A stretch of 64,000 nt of DNA, taken from contig NZ_CP019304.1 of assembly GCF_001969265.1 (NCBI RefSeq), positions 2,666,001-2,730,000 of the forward strand. Reading direction: 5' to 3'. Origin of the DNA: Arthrobacter sp. QXT-31 (lineage in GTDB: Bacteria; Actinomycetota; Actinomycetes; Actinomycetales; Micrococcaceae). The position numbers and the translations under genes are program-made. The notes beneath the pieces are model-generated. The model was not told the origin of the DNA. It worked only from the letters and a program-made list of their open reading frames with translations, and made no database searches. The stretch's first letter is position 1, and the number at the start of each line of letters is the position of its first letter. Below are positions 1 through 8,221 of this stretch, in pieces.

Positions 1-241
1 CCTCGCCGTCATCCATGACCACCTTCATCCGGCCGGAGACGAAGTAACCCTGATGGGCAGCCTGGCAGCTGTCCGTCTTGGCGATGGGTTTCACGTGCTG
101 TGACCAGCGCCAGCCTGCCTCGAACGTGGCACGGCCCACGCCGCCGCCTTCCATGTGCACCAGCTGGAGCTGGCCTTTGCCGTCCTCAAACGGCCGGGTC
201 TCCTCGGGCGAGTCGAAACTCTTGCGGATTAGACCTGGCAT
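1..241 (-). CDS. Cupin-domain protein, partial (C-terminus beyond window)
   Basis: Reading the minus strand from an ATG at 241 gives an open frame that runs off the left edge (80 codons seen). It begins MPGLIRKSFDSPEETRPFED and later has GGGVGRATFEAGWRWSQHV and a segment ending GYFVSGRMKVVMDDG. A basic N-terminus, a GW(R/K)W(S)xHVKP stretch and a following xGxVSGRMxVxMDDG strand are typical of small single-domain cupins, where these residues form the beta-barrel and part of the metal site. The start is supported by AGGAGG at 247-252, 5 nt before the ATG. The substrate cannot be told. It is separated from the FadR regulator by a degraded stretch, so membership in the neighbouring catabolic locus is uncertain. 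Confidence 0.8.
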   Translation of the reverse strand, partial: MPGLIRKSFDSPEETRPFEDGKGQLQLVHMEGGGVGRATFEAGWRWSQHVKPIAKTDSCQAAHQGYFVSGRMKVVMDDGE

Positions 242-377
242 CTTAACCTCCTGTAGTGGATTTCCTGCTCCTGGGATGAAGGCTTGGAATGCAGATGCCG
301 CTGTCTGCTACGCCACTTTGTAGGCCCGCCGGAGTGTCATGTCAAGGTCCGAAAACACCGCTCTGGATGCGGGCGAT

Positions 378-572
378 TTAAGTGCGGGCGAGCCGCTCGA
401 TGTCCTCACGGAATTCACTGACCATGGATGCGGTAACCGTTGCCTTTGTCTGGCGGACAGCCTCGAGGTAGCTGTCCGTCGTCAGCGTACCCTTCGCTGG
501 TTGCCCGGCCCCGTCCTTTGGCTCCCGCACGGCGCACTCCAATGCGCGCTGCGACGCCTTCCGTGCAGCGCA
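378..572 (-). pseudogene. Remnant of the C-terminus of a CDC48/VCP-type AAA+ ATPase
   Basis: The minus-strand frame ending at the TAA at 378-380 reads ARKASQRALECAVREP, then TLTTDSYLEAVRQTKATVTA, then SMVSEFREDIERLART. This has the layout of the C-terminal small domain of CDC48-type AAA+ ATPases: a helix with an A(R/A)xAxxxAL core, then 'T..(D/H)(F/Y)..A(L/V)...(R/K)(P/A)(S/T)VT..M', then a charged tail. Upstream the frame is closed by a stop at 573-575, and no Walker A or B motif is found in any frame before the FadR gene. It therefore looks like the 3' relic of a deleted or scrambled gene. The assignment is by eye to a family pattern and could be wrong. Confidence 0.45.
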
Positions 573-661
573 TCATGCTGGCGTTCCGGCCTCCGGGTTT
601 GCTGACGGCGGGTACCCCAGACAGGGCCACCCGCCAGCGCGTGCCCGTTGCCAGTGGCCCC

Positions 662-1405
662 TTACTGGGCGGCGTCGAACCCGGCAAGCAGGCGGCGCGA
701 TGCAGTCTGCATGTGCGAGCGCATGGTCGCGGTGACTGCGGCGGGGTCGTGGGCTTCGAGCGCCGTGAAAATTTCGCGGTGTTCCTTCAGTGCGGCGGCG
801 GCGTGGCCTTCGTCGGTCAGGGCCCGGTCAACCCAGATGCGAAGCAGCGAGCGGATGCTTTGCAGCAGCTCCCGGAGCACGTCGTTGCCGGAGCCTACGG
901 CGATCTCGCGGTGGAACGCGGCGTCGGCCTCCACAAAGGCGGCCAGGTCCTCGAGGTTGTCCTCCATGGTCTGAAGGTTGGCGCGCATGCGGTCCAGTGC
1001 CGCGTCGTCGATGCGTTCAGCGGCCAGCTGCGCGGCCTGCACCTCGAGCCCGCTCCGGAGCTCCACCAGTTCGCGGGTGCGCGGGGCGCCCAGCATCAGG
1101 CCCCAGCTCAGGGTGCGGGGCAGCAGTTCCGAGACGCCGTCCCGCAGATACGTTCCTGATCCCGGCCGCACAATGACGATGCCCAAAATCTCCAGGGCCG
1201 CCAATGCTTCGCGCACTGCCGACCGGCCCACGCCGAGGGAGGCGGCAAGCGTCCGCTCGGCGGGAAGTCTGGTGCCGGCTGCGATATCGCCGCTGGTGAA
1301 GTAGGCCAGCAGGCGCTCGGCGACCTCGGACACCACCGATCCCTGTTCCATGGGGCCAAGGGCGGCGCTGATCTTGGCCGTAGCGGCTGTGGTGTTTTCG
1401 GACAT
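662..1405 (-). CDS. FadR-subfamily GntR transcriptional regulator of the apionate-type operon
   Basis: The protein has 247 aa. It has an N-terminal winged helix (LPAERTLAASLGVGRSAVRE, about residues 45-65, with the wing VRPGSGTYL), followed by an all-helical FCD ligand-binding domain (about 95-240) with the metal-binding pattern D...FH.....N and a late EH. FCD members usually sense carboxylates or sugar acids, often through a bound metal. The ATG at 1405 is preferred over the longer open frame because the HTH region follows at the usual distance and the upstream 66 codons overlap the operator region. It is divergent from the permease-led operon, and two related inverted or direct repeats lie between them. 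It is therefore probably the local autoregulated repressor, with a sugar acid such as D-apionate or a derivative as inducer (inference). Confidence 0.88.
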   Translation of the reverse strand: MSENTTAATAKISAALGPMEQGSVVSEVAERLLAYFTSGDIAAGTRLPAERTLAASLGVGRSAVREALAALEILGIVIVRPGSGTYLRDGVSELLPRTLSWGLMLGAPRTRELVELRSGLEVQAAQLAAERIDDAALDRMRANLQTMEDNLEDLAAFVEADAAFHREIAVGSGNDVLRELLQSIRSLLRIWVDRALTDEGHAAAALKEHREIFTALEAHDPAAVTATMRSHMQTASRRLLAGFDAAQ

Positions 1406-1417
1406 CTTCAAAGCGTA

Positions 1418-1507
1418 GCAACCGGCTGACCAATTCTCGGGGGGAAAGCGGTAAGAGCAGATAAATCCGTCAACCGGTTGACCAATTTGCCGTTGGAGCC
1501 GTATGGT
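1418..1507 (+). promoter_or_regulatory. Divergent control region with paired FadR-type operators and a promoter
   Basis: A perfect 14-bp palindrome, GTCAACCGGTTGAC, lies at 1469-1482. A related copy, CAACCGGCTGACCAATT, lies at 1419-1435 and repeats CAACCGGTTGACCAATT at 1471-1487 with one mismatch. The TTGGTC...GACCAA half-sites resemble operators of FadR-type GntR proteins. A promoter for the permease operon can be drawn as TTGACC (1478-1483), an 18-bp spacer and TATGGT (1502-1507), so its -35 box lies inside the palindrome. Bound regulator would then block the promoter. The distal copy lies just before the regulator's own start and could serve autoregulation. Confidence 0.6.
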
Positions 1508-1618
1508 TGATCTCACACGCTTAGCCAATGCCGGTCTCCTTCCGGCGGAGGGCATTAAGACAACCCCCACGCCTCCAGAGCAGGGTGCGGCCGGGGATAC
1601 CAATATCTAGGAGTCAAT

Positions 1619-2983
1619 GTGGACACCACACAATCGGTGGTCGAACGATCTGCAATCAGGAAAGTGGCGATCCGGCTCGTTCCGTTCGTCGCCTTGATGT
1701 TCTTCATCAACTACCTTGACCGCACGGCCATCTCCTTTGCCGGCCCCAACGGCATGAACACGGACCTCGCCCTCTCCGCGGCGCAGTTCGGCTTCGCTTC
1801 CGGCGTTTTCTTCATCGGTTACATCCTGCTCGAGGTCCCCAGCAACCTGGCCCTGCACAAGTTCGGCGCCCGGCGCTGGCTGGCCCGCATCATGGTCAGC
1901 TGGGGCATCGTCTCGCTCCTGTTCACCTGGGTCGGCAACGTTGAGCAGCTCTACATCCTGCGCTTCATCCTCGGTGTCGCCGAGGCCGGCTTCTTCCCCG
2001 GCGCCATCCTCTTCCTGAGCCTTTGGGTTCCGGCCCGGCACCGCAGCAAGATCCTTGCCCTCTTCTACCTGGCACAGCCGCTGACCACCGTCATCGGTGC
2101 TCCGCTGGCCGGCCTCCTCATCCAGCAGCACGGCCTCTTCGGCCTCGCCGGCTGGCGGGTCATGTTCTTCGGCGTCGCGCTCCCCGCGATCATCGTCGGC
2201 ATTATCGCCTGGTTCTACCTGGCTGATTCCCCGGCCAAGGCCAAGTGGCTCACGGCTGAAGAAAAGACGTGGCTGACCGGCGCCCTGGAGAAGGAAAAGA
2301 AGGAAACCGTCGCCAGCAACAAGCACGTCAGCGTCCGCACCGTCTTCGGCAACGGCCGCGTCTGGGTCCTGTCCGCCATCTACTTCGGCTTCATCTACGG
2401 CCTGTACGCCCTCGGCTTCTTCCTGCCCACCATCATCGCCGGCTTCGAGACCATCTACGGCGCCAAGTTCGATGTCCTGCAGAAGGGCCTCATCACGGCG
2501 ATCCCTTACCTGCCGGCAGCCGCTGCCCTGTACTTCTGGTCCAAGGACGCCACGAAGCGGGGTGTGAAGACCTGGCACATCGCTGTTCCCGCCCTGGTCG
2601 GCGGCCTCAGCATCCCGCTGGCGCTGTTCGCCGGCTCCCCGGCGGCCACCATCGCCGTCATCACCATCACGGCCATGTCCATCTTCGCGGCACTGCCCAA
2701 CTTCTGGACCGTGCCCACCCAGTTCCTCACCGGAGCGGCCGCTGCTGCAGGCATCGCCCTGATCAACACCGTGGGCAACCTGGCAGGCTTCAGCGCCGGC
2801 TACATCACGGGCTGGCTCAAGGACTGGACCGGCAGCTACACGGTTCCGATGTTTGTCGTCGGCGGTTTCATGCTCCTCTCCTGCATCCTCATGGTGGCCC
2901 TGAGCCGCTCCGGCAAGGTCAGCCAGGGAGTTGCGGCAGAGGCGCTGGATCCCGCGGGCGCCGGACACCACTCCGAGCCGTAA
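1619..2983 (+). CDS. MFS transporter, anion:cation symporter (ACS) type, probable sugar-acid importer
   Basis: The protein has 454 aa and about 12 membrane segments. The first helix carries RLVPFVALMFFINYLDRTAI, whose NYLDR signature is typical of the ACS family (tartrate, hexuronate, galactarate and phthalate permeases). Helix 4 has the ILRFILGVAEAGFFPGAILF pattern of the same family. The start is the GTG at 1619 with AGGAG at 1609-1613; an ATG two bases earlier is in another frame. It is the first gene after the FadR-type operator and is followed by a 14-bp hairpin and five catabolic enzymes. ACS permeases mostly carry sugar acids, which fits D-apionate or a similar acid as the substrate. 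That substrate is inferred from the enzymes only. Confidence 0.88.
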   Translation: MDTTQSVVERSAIRKVAIRLVPFVALMFFINYLDRTAISFAGPNGMNTDLALSAAQFGFASGVFFIGYILLEVPSNLALHKFGARRWLARIMVSWGIVSLLFTWVGNVEQLYILRFILGVAEAGFFPGAILFLSLWVPARHRSKILALFYLAQPLTTVIGAPLAGLLIQQHGLFGLAGWRVMFFGVALPAIIVGIIAWFYLADSPAKAKWLTAEEKTWLTGALEKEKKETVASNKHVSVRTVFGNGRVWVLSAIYFGFIYGLYALGFFLPTIIAGFETIYGAKFDVLQKGLITAIPYLPAAAALYFWSKDATKRGVKTWHIAVPALVGGLSIPLALFAGSPAATIAVITITAMSIFAALPNFWTVPTQFLTGAAAAAGIALINTVGNLAGFSAGYITGWLKDWTGSYTVPMFVVGGFMLLSCILMVALSRSGKVSQGVAAEALDPAGAGHHSEP

Positions 2984-3027
2984 CCAGCACAGCGCCGTAA
3001 GCAAAAAAACCAGCGGCACCCCAAGCC

Positions 3028-3058
3028 GGTTGCGCCCTCCGCCACGGAGGGCGCAACC
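3028..3058 (+). other. Strong intergenic hairpin between permease and enzyme genes
   Basis: GGTTGCGCCCTCCG (3028-3041) and its exact complement (3045-3058) form a 14-bp stem with a 3-nt loop. No T-run follows, so it is not a classical terminator. Its position between the permease gene and lerK suggests an RNA-processing or stability element, or a partial attenuator, that sets the ratio of transporter to enzyme mRNA. Confidence 0.55.
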
Positions 3059-3126
3059 ACACCAACAGCGCCAAACAGATTTCCCACGCCCAACCACCAG
3101 CCAAGAGCCACCTCAGGAGAAACCGC

Positions 3127-4899
3127 ATGACCCGCCTGTTCAATGAACCTGCAGCGTTTGCTGATGAGATGATCGAGGGCTTTGTTGCCTCGCATGGCCG
3201 GTGGGTGCGGCGTGTTTCCGGCGGCGTGGCCCGCAGCACGAGGAGCACCCGGGACACGGTGGCCTTGGTGATCGGCGGCGGTTCCGGCCATTACCCGGCG
3301 TTCGCGGGTCTGGTGGGCCAGGGTCTGGCGCACGGCGCGGCGATGGGCAATCTCTTCGCGTCCCCGTCGGCGCAGCAGGTTTACAACGTGGCCAAGGCCG
3401 CGAACAACGGTGCCGGGGTGCTGCTGGGTTACGGCAATTACGCCGGTGACGTGCTGCACTTCACGCAGGCCCAGGACAAGCTCCGCGCCGAGGGAATTGA
3501 CTGCCGCAGCATCGCCGTGACCGACGATGTTTCCTCCGCCCCGCTGGCCGAGCGGCACAAGCGCCGGGGTATCGCCGGCGACCTGACGGTCTTCAAGGTC
3601 GCTGCGGCCGCCGCGGAGGCAGGGCATTCGCTGGACGCCGTCGTGGAGATCGCCGGACGCGCCAATGACCGAACCCGGTCCTTCGGTGTCGCGTTCTCCG
3701 GCTGCACTCTTCCGGGTGCGGAGAAGCCGCTGTTCACCGTCCCGGAGGGACGGATGGCCGTGGGCATGGGCATCCACGGCGAACCGGGCATCGATGAAAC
3801 AGGCATTCCGACGGCGGATGAGCTCGCCGAACTGCTTGTGGGCAAGCTCCTCACCGAGGTCCCAGAAGGCCTTGCGTCGCCTGGCGACACCAACAAACGT
3901 GCGCGGGTGGTGCCGATCCTGAACGGCCTGGGCTCGGTGAAGTACGAGGAACTGTTCGTCGTCTACCGCCGCGTCGCCCAGCTCCTGGCCGAGGCCGGCG
4001 TGGAAGCGGTGGACCCGCAGGTCGGCGAGCTGGTGACCAGCTTCGACATGGCCGGCACCTCGCTGACCCTGTTCTGGCTCGACGCCGAACTCGAAGAACT
4101 CTGGAACGCCCCGTGCGACGCGCCGGCCTTCCGCCGCGGCGCTGTCACCGCACAGGCTCTGAGCGCCGACGAACTCGCCGCCACCGACACCGAGACCACG
4201 GTGATCCCGGACGCCACGGACGAGTCCCGCGCCGCTGCCGTGCGGGTCCTGGCCGCCCTCGGCGCCGCCAAGGACGTCATCGACGCGAACGTCGAGGAAC
4301 TGGGCCGCATCGATGCGATCGCCGGCGACGGCGACCACGGCATCGGCATGGAGCGCGGTGTCCGCGCAGCCGTCGAAGCCGCAACGGACGCCGTCGAACG
4401 CGGTGCCGGCGCCGCCACCACCCTGCACCTGGCCGCCGATGCCTGGGCCGACCGGGCCGGCGGCACCTCCGGTGCCCTGTGGGGCATGGCCCTGCGCGCG
4501 GTCGGGGACGCGATCGGCAACAGCACCACGCCCGACGCCGGCGCTGTCGCCGCCGGGGTGGCGGAAGCCGCCGCCTCCATCATGGGCTTTGGCAAGGCCA
4601 AAGTGGGCGACAAGACCCTCGTGGACGTGCTGGTTCCGTTCCGCGACGCCCTGTCCGCCGCCGTCGGCACTGGGCATTCGCTCACCGACGCCTGGGGAAC
4701 GGCAGCCTCCGCCGCCCAGCAGGCCGCGGAGGAAACCGCCAACCTGCTGCCCCTGATGGGCCGGGCACGCCCGCACGCCGAGAAGAGCCTGGGCACCCCG
4801 GACGCCGGCGCCGTTTCCATGGCACTGATCGTCCGCGCCATCCACAACACCCTCGCCGAGGCGAAAGCCGCAGCAACCACCACGAAGGAGAACGCATGA
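3127..4899 (+). CDS. lerK: DhaK-DhaL fusion kinase, probable L-erythrulose 1-kinase
   Basis: The protein has 590 aa. Residues 1-330 form a DhaK domain ([10 protein letters not shown] near 50-59; GMGIHGEPG, with His217 the likely residue that binds the ketose covalently). Residues 370-590 form a DhaL ATP-binding domain with [11 protein letters not shown], where D401 and D403 are expected Mg ligands. Single-chain ATP-dependent enzymes of this type phosphorylate dihydroxyacetone or the tetrulose L-erythrulose. The neighbours (RpiB-like, TIM-like, OiaC-like and ApnO-like genes) match the LerK context, so L-erythrulose to L-erythrulose 1-phosphate is the favoured reaction. The start has AGGAGA at 3115-3120. 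The stop overlaps the next gene in ATGA. Plain dihydroxyacetone kinase is the alternative. Confidence 0.82.
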   Translation: MTRLFNEPAAFADEMIEGFVASHGRWVRRVSGGVARSTRSTRDTVALVIGGGSGHYPAFAGLVGQGLAHGAAMGNLFASPSAQQVYNVAKAANNGAGVLLGYGNYAGDVLHFTQAQDKLRAEGIDCRSIAVTDDVSSAPLAERHKRRGIAGDLTVFKVAAAAAEAGHSLDAVVEIAGRANDRTRSFGVAFSGCTLPGAEKPLFTVPEGRMAVGMGIHGEPGIDETGIPTADELAELLVGKLLTEVPEGLASPGDTNKRARVVPILNGLGSVKYEELFVVYRRVAQLLAEAGVEAVDPQVGELVTSFDMAGTSLTLFWLDAELEELWNAPCDAPAFRRGAVTAQALSADELAATDTETTVIPDATDESRAAAVRVLAALGAAKDVIDANVEELGRIDAIAGDGDHGIGMERGVRAAVEAATDAVERGAGAATTLHLAADAWADRAGGTSGALWGMALRAVGDAIGNSTTPDAGAVAAGVAEAAASIMGFGKAKVGDKTLVDVLVPFRDALSAAVGTGHSLTDAWGTAASAAQQAAEETANLLPLMGRARPHAEKSLGTPDAGAVSMALIVRAIHNTLAEAKAAATTTKENA

Positions 4900-5366
4900 G
4901 CGCCAAACTGCGCCTGGTCATCGGTTCCGACGACGCCGGATTCGAGTACAAGGAAGCCCTGAAGGCGGACCTGGAGGCGTCCGAACTGGTCGAGTCCGTG
5001 CAGGACGTCGGCGTGGACGCCACCAGCCACACCCCCTACCCGTCCGTGGCCATCGCCGCCGCCGAACTCATCGCCGCCGGCAAGGCAGACCGTGCCCTGC
5101 TGGTCTGCGGCACCGGCCTCGGTGTGGCGATCGCGGCAAACAAGGTCCCCGGCGTCCGCGCCGTCACCGCCCACGACTCCTTCTCCGTCGAGCGTTCCAT
5201 CCTGTCCAACAACGCCCAGGTCCTCACCTTCGGCCAGCGCGTCGTGGGCCTGGAACTCGCCCGTCGCCTGGCCAAGGAATGGCTCACCTACACCTTCGAC
5301 GAAACCTCCGCCTCGGCCGGGAAGGTCACCCTGATTAAGGACTACGAAGGTGTCACTTCCTGCTAA
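4896..5366 (+). CDS. derI: RpiB/LacAB-family isomerase, probable D-erythrulose 4-phosphate isomerase
   Basis: The protein has 156 aa, the usual RpiB size. It has SDDAGFEYK near 11-19 (RpiB normally has SDHAGF, so the His is Asp here), [16 protein letters not shown] with the catalytic-type Cys71, and [19 protein letters not shown] in place of the CHD.YSA....HNDANVL segment. In tetritol and apionate pathways an RpiB paralogue converts D-erythrulose 4-phosphate into D-erythrose 4-phosphate for the pentose phosphate pathway. The Asp substitution fits a paralogue with an altered substrate rather than housekeeping ribose-5-phosphate isomerase. The ATG overlaps the lerK stop by 4 nt (AAGGAG at 4885-4890), and its own 3' end overlaps the next gene. 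Confidence 0.8.
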   Translation: MSAKLRLVIGSDDAGFEYKEALKADLEASELVESVQDVGVDATSHTPYPSVAIAAAELIAAGKADRALLVCGTGLGVAIAANKVPGVRAVTAHDSFSVERSILSNNAQVLTFGQRVVGLELARRLAKEWLTYTFDETSASAGKVTLIKDYEGVTSC

Positions 5367-6195
5367 CCCCGCCACCGGTTCATCCCGGCCGCACGCCAAG
5401 GGGCCCAGTGCCATCATCGGCGTGAGCCTGAAGATGTACTTCGGCTACGAACGCACCCTGGACTGGTGCCGGGACGTGGCCCGGATAGCCTCGGCCCACC
5501 CGGCCGTGCGCAGTGGGGACATTGAACTGTTCGCCCTGCCGGCCCACCCGGTCCTGCCCGAGTGCGCGCGGATCCTCTCCGCCGCCGGGGCAGCCGCGGG
5601 CGCCCAGGACATCTTCTGGGAGGACGAGGGCGCCTTCACCGGCGAGGTCAGCGGCAAGATGGTCGCCGAAACCGGCGGCCGGTACGCCGAGGTGGGCCAC
5701 GCCGAACGGCGCCGCATCTTCGGCGAGGACGACGACGTGATCGGGCTCAAGACCGCTGCGGCCTACCGCAACGGCCTCACCCCGGTGCTGTGCGTGGGCG
5801 AACCCGGCCGCGGTACCGCGGCAGACGCCATCAAGCACTGCATCCGCGAAATCGACGGCGTCCTGAACCGGGCTGAAAGCCTCGCCCGCGCCGGCCGGAC
5901 CATCGTGGCATACGAACCGCAGTGGGCCATCGGCGCCCCCGAGCCCGCCTCCCCGGAGTACATCAGCGAAGTCATCACCGGACTCGACGCCCACCTGCGC
6001 AGCCGCGAAGGCCAGGCGGACAGCAGGGTCATCTACGGCGGCAGCGCCGGCCCCGGCCTGATCAGCCAGCTCGGCCCCGCCGTCACCGGACTGTTCCTGG
6101 GCCGCTTCGCCCACAACCCGGCAGCCGTGAAGGACATCCTGGACGAAACCGCGGCACGCCTCGGGCTCCTGGAACCTGCAGGGGGCCGGGCATGA
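5350..6195 (+). CDS. lerI: Triosephosphate-isomerase paralogue, probable L-erythrulose 1-phosphate isomerase
   Basis: The protein has 281 aa. The TIM catalytic set is present in divergent surroundings: Lys28 in GVSLKMYFG (NWKMN in ordinary TIM), His117 in VGHAERR (GHSERR in TIM) and Glu189 in [18 protein letters not shown] near 230 is the phosphate-binding loop. These differences are shared by EryH/LerI-type isomerases, which interconvert L-erythrulose 1-phosphate and D-erythrulose 4-phosphate. The start is GTG at 5350, 17 nt inside derI, with AAGGA at 5337-5341. The gene order kinase, RpiB-like, TIM-like supports the tetrulose role. A second glycolytic TIM is unlikely given the altered motifs and context. 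Confidence 0.8.
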   Translation: MSLPANPATGSSRPHAKGPSAIIGVSLKMYFGYERTLDWCRDVARIASAHPAVRSGDIELFALPAHPVLPECARILSAAGAAAGAQDIFWEDEGAFTGEVSGKMVAETGGRYAEVGHAERRRIFGEDDDVIGLKTAAAYRNGLTPVLCVGEPGRGTAADAIKHCIREIDGVLNRAESLARAGRTIVAYEPQWAIGAPEPASPEYISEVITGLDAHLRSREGQADSRVIYGGSAGPGLISQLGPAVTGLFLGRFAHNPAAVKDILDETAARLGLLEPAGGRA

Positions 6196-7010
6196 ACGCC
6201 ACAACCGGGCAGGGCTCAAAAATCGGGCTCAGCAGCTACGCGTTCTTCTGGCAGCTCTCGGACCGGGTCTCCCGTCCACTGAGCATCCACGAGGCGCTGG
6301 AGCGGACCGCGGAACTGGGTGTGGACCTGTTCCAGATCTGCGACTACGCCCCGCTGGAAACCATGACCGACGAGGAACTGCAGGCCGTAAAGGCCACCGC
6401 CGACTCGCTCGGAATCAGCCTGGAGCTGGGCACCAAGGGCATCCGGCCCGAGCACCTGCGGAAGTTCCTGCACATCGCCAGGATCCTGGGCGCACCCCTG
6501 CTGCGGACCATGTTCAACACCCCCGGGCACACCCCGACTGCGGACGAGGCCGTGGAGATCTTCACCCAGGTCCTGCCCGAGTTCAAGGCGGCCGGGGTGA
6601 GGATCGCCATCGAAACCTATGAGCAGGTCCCAACCTCCCGCATCCTGGAGGTCGTGGACCGCGTCGGAAGCCTGTACCTGGGAATCTGCAGCGACCCGGC
6701 CAACACCGTGGCCGCCCTGGAGATGCCGCGTGAGGTGATCGACGCCGTCGCACCCCACGTGCTGAACATGCACATCAAAGACTTTGCGTTCAGCCGCAAA
6801 GAGGGGTGGGTCGGGTTCACGTACTCCGGCGCGCCGCTCGGGGAAGGACTCCTGGACTACGACTACATGGTCCGGAAGCTTCAGCCCAAAGAAAGAAACA
6901 TCAACCAGATCGTCGAACACTGGCTGCCATGGCAGGACTCCGAGGACGAAACCATCCGCCTCGAAAACCAGTGGACCCAGCAAAGCCTCGATTTCCTAAG
7001 GAGCAAATGA
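6192..7010 (+). CDS. oiaC: Xylose-isomerase-like TIM-barrel protein, probable 3-oxo-isoapionate decarboxylase
   Basis: The protein has 272 aa and an AP_endonuc_2-type TIM barrel. Metal ligands can be read as Glu141 (IAIETYEQ), Asp168 (ICSDPANT), His194 (NMHIKDF) and Glu219 (LGEG). OiaC of the D-apionate pathway belongs to this fold and decarboxylates 3-oxo-isoapionate to L-erythrulose, the substrate of the upstream kinase. Adjacency to an ApnO-like dehydrogenase and to lerK, lerI and derI makes this the best reading. On its own the family would only say sugar isomerase, epimerase or lyase. The ATG lies in an ATGA overlap with lerI. The longer open frame upstream is a shadow of lerI. Confidence 0.68.
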   Translation: MNATTGQGSKIGLSSYAFFWQLSDRVSRPLSIHEALERTAELGVDLFQICDYAPLETMTDEELQAVKATADSLGISLELGTKGIRPEHLRKFLHIARILGAPLLRTMFNTPGHTPTADEAVEIFTQVLPEFKAAGVRIAIETYEQVPTSRILEVVDRVGSLYLGICSDPANTVAALEMPREVIDAVAPHVLNMHIKDFAFSRKEGWVGFTYSGAPLGEGLLDYDYMVRKLQPKERNINQIVEHWLPWQDSEDETIRLENQWTQQSLDFLRSK

Positions 7011-7011
7011 A

Positions 7012-7872
7012 ATGTCTGCAGAACAGTTGACCGTCGCCGTCATCGGAGCCGGAGGCAAGATGGGGATGCGCGTTTCCCGCAACCTCCAGAAGTCCAGCCA
7101 CACCGTGTTCTACTCCGAGAACTCACCCGCCGGCCAGGAGCGCGTCCGCGCCGAAGGCCGTGAAATCACCGCCACCGACGACGCTGTCAAGGGCGCCGAC
7201 GTCGTGATCCTCGCCGTTCCGGACACCGTCCTGGGCGTCGTGTCCGAGGGCGTCGTCCCGCAGATGAAGTCCGGCGCCATCCTGCTCACCCTGGACCCGG
7301 CCGCCGCCTACGCCGGCCTGCTCGCCCAGCGCGAGGACGTCGTCCAGGCCGTGGCCCACCCCTGCCACCCGTCCGTGTTCCTGGAGCGCACCACCAAGGA
7401 AGAATGGGCCGACACCTTCGGCGGCGCCGGCGCCCCGCAGAACGTCGTCGCCGCGATCGACGAGGACGCCACGGAGGCCACGAAGGCTGCCGCCGAGGCC
7501 ACCATCCGCACCATCTACGCCCCCGTCATCGACGTCCACTGGGTCACCGTGAAGCAGCTGGCCATCCTCGAGCCCACCCTCGTGGAGACCGTGGCCTGCA
7601 TGATCGGCACCCTGCTCAACGAAGCACTGCACGAGACCGTCCACACCGCCGGCGTGCCCGAGGAAGCTGCCAAGGCCATGCTGTTCGGCCACGTGCAGAT
7701 CGCCCTCACCAACGCGCTGCGCGGCTCCAACCCGTTCTCCGAGGCCTGCGAAATCGCCATCCAGTACGGCAAGGACACCATCATCAAGGACGACTGGAAG
7801 AAGATCTTCGACGACTCCGAACTCGACAGCGTCATCGCCAAGATGCTCAAGCTCGACGCCGTCAAGCGCTAA
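7012..7872 (+). CDS. apnO: PGDH_C-type NAD(P)-dependent dehydrogenase, probable D-apionate oxidoisomerase
   Basis: The protein has 286 aa. The N-terminal Rossmann domain has VIGAGGKMGMR (residues 10-20). There is a central HPCHPSVF motif near 122, and the C-terminal helical domain is of the phosphogluconate-dehydrogenase C-terminal type, with WVTVKQLAILEPTLVET. ApnO, which oxidises and rearranges D-apionate to 3-oxo-isoapionate, is a member of this family. The five following steps encoded upstream complete the route to D-erythrose 4-phosphate. The start is well set: AAGGAG at 6998-7003, 8 nt before the ATG. A terminator-like hairpin follows. Other 3-hydroxyacid dehydrogenase activities are possible, but the neighbourhood strongly favours ApnO. 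Confidence 0.7.
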   Translation: MSAEQLTVAVIGAGGKMGMRVSRNLQKSSHTVFYSENSPAGQERVRAEGREITATDDAVKGADVVILAVPDTVLGVVSEGVVPQMKSGAILLTLDPAAAYAGLLAQREDVVQAVAHPCHPSVFLERTTKEEWADTFGGAGAPQNVVAAIDEDATEATKAAAEATIRTIYAPVIDVHWVTVKQLAILEPTLVETVACMIGTLLNEALHETVHTAGVPEEAAKAMLFGHVQIALTNALRGSNPFSEACEIAIQYGKDTIIKDDWKKIFDDSELDSVIAKMLKLDAVKR

Positions 7873-7897
7873 ACACCGCCTGCCGGTACCGGCCAAA

Positions 7898-7936
7898 CAG
7901 CAGTGGACCCATCCCCCGGGGATGGGTCCACTGCTG
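7898..7936 (+). terminator. Terminator-like hairpin after the apionate operon
   Basis: CAGCAGTGGACCCATCCCC (7898-7916) pairs with the complementary segment at 7918-7936, giving up to 18-19 bp. The next bases are CGTTAACC and then AAAAGTTTT rather than a pure T-run, so release may be imperfect or factor-assisted. It marks the end of the operon. Confidence 0.7.
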
Positions 7937-8221
7937 CGTTAACCAAAAGTTTTCCTGGGCACTCCGTACCGGTTGGTGCCGGAGGACCCGTGTGACTTGA
8001 ATGGCAGTCCATTTTCCTCCCTATGCAGAAAGCCCTGGCGCCACGGCAAACCCTCCCTGTCGGGGCGGCGCGGCATTTATGCAAACGAATGGATTAGTCG
8101 CCTACTTTTCGCTTTATGTCCCGCCTGACCTCGTGTTTCTTCTCACGGGCGGTACCCTTGCGGCCCGCACTCCGCCGTTAATAGCGTGGATCAGGACCCT
8201 TCGAACGAGCTAAGGACTGAT
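7937..8221 (+). other. Leader of the SulP gene, no gene seen
   Basis: This stretch carries no convincing reading frame. It holds a small inverted repeat, AATGG-CAGT-CCATT at 8000-8013, inside the flanking pair GGAGGA (7981-7986) and TCCTCC (8015-8020). These could be an operator or an RNA hairpin in the 5' region of the SulP-carbonic anhydrase gene. No promoter is clear. Confidence 0.35.

Noticed and set aside
3028..3058. Rho-independent terminator
   Set aside because: The stem is strong but there is no T-run and the flanking genes appear to form one operon, so it was kept as a hairpin of unknown role.
1607..3097. 496-codon minus-strand frame
   Set aside because: It lies antisense to the ACS permease; its translation is Asp/Glu/Gly/His-rich without domains, as expected of a shadow frame in GC-rich DNA.
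2836..4845. 669-codon minus-strand frame
   Set aside because: It is antisense to lerK, whose kinase motifs are clear, and has no domain.
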